The notes under the pieces are model-generated. The model ran no database searches and had not been told where the DNA came from. It was given only the letters and a program-made list of their open reading frames with translations. From the NCBI GenBank assembly GCA_005778045.1, contig SXKQ01000008.1, positions 1 through 5,503 on the forward strand: 5,503 bases of DNA. Reading direction: 5' to 3'. This DNA is from Planctomycetia bacterium. Lineage in GTDB: Bacteria > Planctomycetota > UBA1135 > GCA-002686595. The translations under genes were made by a program, and so were the position numbers. Positions 1-3,889 of this stretch are shown piece by piece (within the stretch, counting starts at the first letter, position 1; each line of letters opens with the position of its first letter).

Positions 1-39
1 ACCAAGAGGTCGGAGGTTCAAATCCTCTCACCCCGACCA
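1..39 (+). tRNA. tRNA-Pro, 3' part only (5' half and anticodon lie outside the window)
   Basis: The first 39 bases fold as the 3' end of a tRNA. Position 1 fits tRNA base 38 and 2-6 (CCAAG) the 3' strand of the anticodon stem; 7-11 (AGGTC) is the variable loop. The T stem is GGAGG (12-16) with CCTCT (24-28) around the loop TTCAAAT (17-23). CACCCCG (29-35) is the 3' acceptor strand, A36 the discriminator, and CCA is encoded at 37-39. The implied 5' acceptor strand is CGGGGTG, so the first pair is C1-G72 with A73. C1-G72 plus A73 are established bacterial proline tRNA identity features, and the variable loop and T arm closely match common bacterial tRNA-Pro. The anticodon is not visible, so the isoacceptor is unknown and Pro is an inference from the acceptor end. 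Confidence 0.85.
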
Positions 40-42
40 CCT

Positions 43-71
43 TCCTCCTGCGGCGCGCGGCGCGCGGAGGA
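43..71 (+). terminator. GC-rich hairpin directly after the tRNA, possible processing or termination signal
   Basis: TCCTCC (43-48) pairs with GGAGGA (66-71), and GCG (50-52) can pair with CGC (63-65) across a one-base bulge, giving a strong hairpin that starts four bases after the tRNA CCA. The loop side is made of a 7-base tandem CGGCGCG (51-57 and 58-64). No T-tract follows, so this is not a canonical intrinsic terminator. It could be a U-tract-less terminator, a 3' processing barrier, or simply a product of high GC. Confidence 0.35.
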
Positions 72-101
72 GGGTGCGACGAGCCTGAGGTGCGGGCAGC
101 C

Positions 102-149
102 AACCCGGGTGAGACAAACCCCGGGCGCGACGAAACCCGGGCGCGGCGA
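102..149. repeat. Three tandem copies of a 16-bp CCCGGG-centred repeat
   Basis: Copies lie at 102-117, 118-133 and 134-149, approximate consensus AACCCGGGCGCGACGA. The CCCGGG cores start at 104, 120 and 136, an exact 16-bp period. Copies 2 and 3 differ at 2 of 16 positions, copies 1 and 2 at 4 of 16. The array ends two bases before the stop codon of the minus-strand DUF454 gene, in a convergent spacer. Because CCCGGG is self-complementary, any two copies in RNA can pair into a 6-bp stem with a 10-base loop on either strand, so the array could serve as a bidirectional transcription stop or RNA 3'-end stabiliser. That role is inference; the periodicity is directly visible. Confidence 0.7.
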
Positions 150-151
150 AT

Positions 152-568
152 TTACGCGGCGTCCTCGTCGGCGCGCGCAGTCTCGGTCGCGGGCGGCAGC
201 GGCAGCGGGGTACGGAGCGTGCGCAGGCGCAGGATCACGGTCGCTCCGATGCTGGCGAGGGACACCAGCACGATCTTGAGCGGCAGTGTCAGGCCGCCCG
301 AGGCCAGGCCAAAGCCGACCACGAGCACGAGCACGCCGAGCGCCGAGACCTTCACGTGCAGGCGCACTCCGCGATGGCGCTCCCAGTCGAGCAGCAGGGG
401 TCCGAAGATCGGGGAGGCCAGCAGGCGGGCGTGCAGTCGCGGCGAGGAACGCAGGAGGCACCAGCTCGCCAGCAGCAGAAAGGGCGTCGTCGGCAGGACC
501 GGCAGGAACACCCCAGCCGTGGCGAGGGCCACGAACACGGCGGCGAGGGCGAGGTAGATGATGCGCAT
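152..568 (-). CDS. ybaN: DUF454 (YbaN-family) inner-membrane protein
   Basis: A 138-residue small integral membrane protein. Hallmarks of the DUF454/YbaN family are in order: an N-terminal hydrophobic helix (about 3-24) running into LPVLPTTPF (22-30), then a short hydrophobic stretch, RSSPRLH (40-46) and FGPLLLDWERHRG (55-67). Two further predicted membrane helices follow (about 72-90 and 93-113), then a short Pro-rich tail ending in acidic residues. Length and motif order agree with E. coli YbaN (about 125 residues). The molecular function of the family is not established. The ATG at 568 places the first helix exactly as in YbaN; no clear Shine-Dalgarno precedes it, and an ATG ten bases further out is in another frame. 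The gene converges on the tRNA and diverges from the 833-residue gene, so it appears monocistronic here. The family assignment is firm; the symbol is by family resemblance only. Confidence 0.9.
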   Translation of the reverse strand: MRIIYLALAAVFVALATAGVFLPVLPTTPFLLLASWCLLRSSPRLHARLLASPIFGPLLLDWERHRGVRLHVKVSALGVLVLVVGFGLASGGLTLPLKIVLVSLASIGATVILRLRTLRTPLPLPPATETARADEDAA

Positions 569-686
569 GACCGACCATGAGGATTGTCGCCCAAGGGCAG
601 CCCTCGCTCCACCGCCTTTCTCGCTCCGAGGGCCGCTGGCGGTGTAGAACCCTCAGCGTCGCCGGGCTAGGCCCCGGCCCAAGCTC
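569..686. promoter_or_regulatory. Divergent intergenic region between the DUF454 gene and the 833-residue gene
   Basis: These 118 bases separate two head-to-head genes, so promoters for both should lie here. I cannot point to a convincing -35/-10 pair on either strand: the region is GC-rich, and the only vaguely -10-like hexamer on the plus strand (TAGAAC, 645-650) has no good -35 at normal spacing. A perfect 6-bp hairpin occupies 661-678, listed separately. Confidence 0.4.
661..678 (+). promoter_or_regulatory. 5'-leader hairpin just upstream of the 833-residue gene
   Basis: GCCGGG (661-666) pairs perfectly with CCCGGC (673-678) around the loop CTAGGC. Only eight bases (CCAAGCTC) separate it from the ATG at 687, so the place where a Shine-Dalgarno would sit is either in the stem or lacks purine-rich sequence. 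If transcribed, it could limit ribosome access. A regulatory role is inferred from position only. Confidence 0.35.
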
Positions 687-3188
687 ATGCACGCACTCGT
701 CCTCCTTCTGGCCCTGCTCGCAGGTACTGCGGAGCCTGCGGATTCCGACGCGCTCCAGATCCACTGGCAGCGCACCCTCGAGGACGCAGCGGCCCAATCC
801 GCCCGGGACGGCCGCCCGCTGCTCGGGGTGATCAACGCCGATGGCGAGTCCGCCAGCGAGCGCATCGTGGTCGAGCGCTACCGCGACCCGGCGTTCGTGG
901 CGTGGACGCGCTCGTTCCACTGCGTCGTCGGCTCCTACTTCCGCCACACGCCGCGCGACTTCGATGCGCAGGGTCGTCGCGTGCCCTGCCCGCGCCTCGG
1001 CGAAATCAGCTGTGGTGAGCACATGGCGCTCGAGCCCGTGCTGCACGAGCGCTACCTGCTCGGAGAGCACATCGTCGTCGATGATGGGGTCGTCCAGCGC
1101 ATCTCGCCGCGCCACGCGCTCGTCCTGCCGGACGGCCGCAAGGAGTGGGACCTGTACCTCCTGTTCGACTTTCGGACGCTCGACACGCGACTCTCCGAGG
1201 CCGCCGCGCGCTGGCCCGCGAGCGAGCCTGTGCCGTGGGAGCCGCGGTGCGCCGATCCGCGCCACCGCGCGCGGCTCGAGCGCGAGGAGCTGGCCGCGGC
1301 GTGCGACGAGCCGGCGCAGTGGCTTGCGGATCTGCTCCAGCGTCCGTCGGTGGACCGCGGGATCTCCAGCGAAGTTCTACGAGTGCTGCCGCGACTCGAC
1401 ACCGGCGACGCGGCCATGCGTCGCATGCTCTACGACCTCGGGGCGCGTGCCGGGTGCACGAACGAACTCGCCAGCGCGCTGCGTTCTCATGCGCTCGGCT
1501 GGCATGCGCATCCGTCGCGCTGCGTCCCGGCACTGGTCGAGCTCGCGTGGGACGACGCGGGGGCGCGCACGTTCGCGCTCTCACACGCGGTCCTCGCGCC
1601 CGCGGACGAGGCCGACGCGCTGCGTGCTGCGCTCGCCGCTCGCGGCGTCATCGACCTGCCAGAGCCCTTCGATCTTGAACGGCGTGCGCTGCCGCAGCGC
1701 GAGCCAGTGCGCGAGGGCAAGGGCAAGCCGGCCCTGCCGCCGGCCGACGAGCTAGAGTCGGCGCTCGAGGCCGCGGACGAGCGCCTCGCACGCGATCGCG
1801 CGGACGCGGCGGTGCAACTCGCGCTCGGCCGCGCGGCGCTGTTGCTCGCGCGACGGCGTATGCAGGATGGGGGAGCGGGCATCGAGCTCTTGCTGCAGGA
1901 TGCGCGCATCGCGCTCGCCCGTGCGCAGGAAGCGCGGCCGGACGACGCGCTGCTCTTGCTCGACCGCGCTCGCGTCGCGAACTACCTGTCCGATTTCGAG
2001 GAGCAGGAGCGTCTCGCGCTCGCCGCTCTCGCCACGCGCCGCGTCGACCTCGCCGGGCCACCGCTCGACGACGACATGACCGAGGCCGCGCGCTGGGTCG
2101 GCGATGCGGCCGCGCGGCTCCTTTGGCAGCGCGCGAGCGGCGACCCGCTGCGCGCGGCGCAGGGCATGCAGCGTGGGGCTCTCGCCCTGATGCAGGCGGC
2201 CTACGGGCCCGAGGCGGACGCGACCGACTGGCTGAGCCTCGCGTCGTTCTTCGGCGCGCTCGGCCGCCACCGCGAGCGCGTCGAGCTCGCCTTCGCGGGT
2301 CTGACTGCGTTTCCGCTGGACCTCGCGCTGCGCAACGAACTCGCGGCGGCCTGCTGGGCACTCGGAGAGCCCGAACTGCTCGTGGAACGCAGCGAGAACC
2401 TCGCGCAACTGCACGTGGAGCAGGGCTGGCCCGAGCTCGACTGGTACCGCGGCTACGCGCAGCTCCTGCTCGCGGAGTGGCGTCGTCGCGGTGCGGCAAG
2501 CCCTGCCGCCCTCGAGAGCTACGCGAGTGCGCGGGCCGCGTTCGAGCGCGCGAGCGAATCGTCGTTCCGCGATTCGTGCCTGCATCACCTTGCGCTGTGC
2601 GAACTCGGTCGGGGCTTCGCGCAGCTCGCGACCGGCCGGCGCGAGGCGGCGGCCGAGGCCCTGCTCGCGGCAGCGAACCTGCGGCCCGCGATCTTCGGCG
2701 TGCGCGATGGTCTCGACCGCGAGGCGGCCGACCTCGTCGACGCCGTGCTCGAGTGGCGCACGAGCGGTCCGAGTCCGGTCGACGCACGCGCGCTGCTCGC
2801 TGGGCTCTCCGAGGAGGCGCGCGTGGACACGCGTTGGGCGAGCGCGATCTCCGACGCGAACTTGCGCGAGGCGTTGCGGGCCTTCGGGCGCGGCTCGAGC
2901 GGGGAGGCGTGGGGGTATCTCGATGTAGCGCTCCTCGGTGCGCGCGAAGCGCTGGACAGCGCACCCGACGAGATCGCGCGACGTGCCACGGCGCAGGTGC
3001 TGACGATCCTCGCCGAGCGACTTCTCGACGGCGGCCTCGAAGCAGACCGCATACGTGCCAGTGCCGCACTCGACGAGGCCGCCGGGTTGCTCGAGCTCGA
3101 GGTGCAAAACGGCATGCCAGAGGAGCTCGCGCGCGCCCTGCGCCAGCGCCTCGGCCCCGCCCGGCCGGTGTTCCGGCCTGGTCGCTAG
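687..3188 (+). CDS. Exported protein of unknown function: thioredoxin-like N-terminal domain without CXXC, plus TPR-like helical repeats
   Basis: Encodes 833 residues; I do not recognise a named family. Residues 1-15 form a hydrophobic signal-peptide-like start (MHALVLLLALLAGTA), which supports this ATG and suggests export to the periplasm or cell surface. Residues about 27-165 resemble a thioredoxin fold: a WQRTLEDAAAQSARDGRPLL helix-strand opening, a following strand, and RHALVLPDGRKEW (142-154) where such domains have the cis-Pro strand and turn. The usual CXXC is absent; that position reads NADGESASER. A Cys pair, C101 and C109, lies in CPRLGEISCGEH with a nearby His112. A Pro/charged linker (about 325-362) leads to Ala/Leu/Arg-rich antiparallel helices resembling degenerate TPRs, clearest at about 373-450, 513-575 and 617-676. 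No transmembrane segment follows the signal. No Shine-Dalgarno is evident. High third-position GC through the whole frame and coherent protein character mark it as real; overlapping minus-strand frames are shadows. A disulfide reductase role is unlikely without CXXC; scaffolding is a guess. Confidence 0.85.
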   Translation: MHALVLLLALLAGTAEPADSDALQIHWQRTLEDAAAQSARDGRPLLGVINADGESASERIVVERYRDPAFVAWTRSFHCVVGSYFRHTPRDFDAQGRRVPCPRLGEISCGEHMALEPVLHERYLLGEHIVVDDGVVQRISPRHALVLPDGRKEWDLYLLFDFRTLDTRLSEAAARWPASEPVPWEPRCADPRHRARLEREELAAACDEPAQWLADLLQRPSVDRGISSEVLRVLPRLDTGDAAMRRMLYDLGARAGCTNELASALRSHALGWHAHPSRCVPALVELAWDDAGARTFALSHAVLAPADEADALRAALAARGVIDLPEPFDLERRALPQREPVREGKGKPALPPADELESALEAADERLARDRADAAVQLALGRAALLLARRRMQDGGAGIELLLQDARIALARAQEARPDDALLLLDRARVANYLSDFEEQERLALAALATRRVDLAGPPLDDDMTEAARWVGDAAARLLWQRASGDPLRAAQGMQRGALALMQAAYGPEADATDWLSLASFFGALGRHRERVELAFAGLTAFPLDLALRNELAAACWALGEPELLVERSENLAQLHVEQGWPELDWYRGYAQLLLAEWRRRGAASPAALESYASARAAFERASESSFRDSCLHHLALCELGRGFAQLATGRREAAAEALLAAANLRPAIFGVRDGLDREAADLVDAVLEWRTSGPSPVDARALLAGLSEEARVDTRWASAISDANLREALRAFGRGSSGEAWGYLDVALLGAREALDSAPDEIARRATAQVLTILAERLLDGGLEADRIRASAALDEAAGLLELEVQNGMPEELARALRQRLGPARPVFRPGR

Positions 3189-3275
3189 CCGCTGCATTCC
3201 TGCGCAGATCGCCGGAGAACCGAGCCCTTCGGGCCCAGCTTCCGAGCGCGGAAGGCGGCCCTCCGGCGGCTTCCT

Positions 3276-3305
3276 CGGCGAAAAACCAAGGTTTTCCCTT
3301 CGCCG
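3276..3305 (+). terminator. Imperfect hairpin downstream of the 833-residue gene, possible terminator
   Basis: CGGCGAA (3276-3282) pairs with TTCGCCG (3299-3305); inside, AAAC (3283-3286) can pair with GTTT (3291-3294) around CAAG, leaving a TCCC bulge. It lies about 90 bases beyond the stop codon, is preceded by another hairpin at 3250-3274, and has no T-tract after it. It could be a weak intrinsic terminator or an mRNA 3'-end stabiliser. Confidence 0.3.
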
Positions 3306-3530
3306 GAAGAGTCTCATCGGGCATTCTTCTCGTGACACCCGATTCCTCTGGGAGCGAGTCTCGCGGGGGAACGGGCAGTGCGAGCAACGCCGCGCCGTGC
3401 GAGTCGATGAAGACCGCGGCAACGTCCGCGTGCTCGCCACCTAGTTCCGGGCCGGGACTCTTCCGCGCGCCTTCCCGTTGGGGAATTCGTCCGGGGAACC
3501 TCCCGTTCCGGTTGCACCGATGACTGCTCA

Positions 3531-3548
3531 CGCACCCGTGGGGGTGCG
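3531..3548. other. Perfect 7-bp hairpin in the region upstream of rho
   Basis: CGCACCC (3531-3537) and GGGTGCG (3542-3548) are exact reverse complements around the loop GTGG. A second hairpin, GGAAC/GTTCC with a five-base loop, lies just upstream at 3495-3509. Neither is followed by a T-tract. Together they suggest a structured segment midway through the rho leader, or operator-like inverted repeats; function unknown. Confidence 0.4.
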
Positions 3549-3859
3549 CGGGGCCACAGCCGGGCCGCGTGCCCGCGCCGTGAACCGGCGAGGAGCCCTC
3601 CAAGGCCGCGCCGATCCGCTCCGCGCTCCCTTGGGGCACGTCTGGCGCTCCCCTAGCCCTGAGTGGGGCTCCTGCACTCTCCGCGCGCGTCGCGGCGATA
3701 GGCAGGGCCCCCTTGGACGGCTCGGCAGCCACCGGATGACCCCGGCGCCCCAACGGCGCGCGTCCCGAGCCCGCAGGCCCCTCGCAGGAGATCGGCCCGG
3801 ATGCGAGGCGACGGGCGCGTCCAAGGCCAGCGCCGCGACGTGCTCGGACTCCCTTGCGT

Positions 3860-3878
3860 CCCGCCCTCTTCGGGCGGG
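3860..3878 (+). promoter_or_regulatory. rho: Perfect hairpin that covers the likely ribosome-binding segment of rho
   Basis: CCCGCCC (3860-3866) pairs with GGGCGGG (3872-3878) around TCTTC. The 3' strand GGGCGGG is the only G-rich stretch near the GTG start at 3890, ending 11 bases before it, so any weak Shine-Dalgarno would be buried in the stem. E. coli rho is known to be autoregulated through its leader; a similar control here is inference. There is no T-tract after the stem, which argues against a simple terminator for an upstream transcript. Confidence 0.45.
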
Positions 3879-3889
3879 CAAATCACGAC

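Larger units (their letters stand above)
3189..3889. other. 701-bp gene-free region upstream of rho, with several short hairpins
   Basis: No reading frame here has a good start, ribosome site and coding-like composition through its length, and I find no tRNA, rRNA or recognisable riboswitch core. It contains several short inverted repeats: GCCC/GGGC at 3224-3234; GGAAG/CTTCC at 3250-3274; CGGCGAA/TTCGCCG at 3276-3305; GGAAC/GTTCC at 3495-3509; a perfect 7-bp stem at 3531-3548; AGCCC/GGGCT at 3655-3670; and a perfect 7-bp stem at 3860-3878. The first three may end the transcript of the 833-residue gene; the later ones may belong to a rho leader. No confident promoter is visible. Base composition seems more mixed than in the genes, with short AT-containing patches such as 3281-3300. 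Confidence 0.6.

Noticed and set aside
40..151. Integration site or mobile element next to the tRNA 3' end
   Set aside because: No integrase, no second copy of the tRNA 3' end as an attR-like repeat, and the neighbouring gene is an ordinary chromosomal family; nothing supports an inserted element within the window.
18..1265. A 415-codon minus-strand frame spanning the DUF454 gene and the start of the 833-residue gene
   Set aside because: It runs through a tRNA, a confidently assigned membrane-protein gene in another frame and the antisense of a signal peptide; low-complexity Arg/Ala composition.
1648..3753. A 701-codon open frame on the minus strand, and a 562-codon one at 1752-3440
   Set aside because: Both lie mostly antisense to the 833-residue gene. 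Their translations are Arg/Ala/Pro-rich and featureless, as expected for antisense frames in very GC-rich coding DNA, while the plus frame has a signal peptide and coherent domains.
3445..3889. Possible riboswitch (cobalamin, TPP, SAM or glycine type) upstream of rho
   Set aside because: None of the conserved cores of these classes that I looked for is present; only unspecific hairpins are seen.
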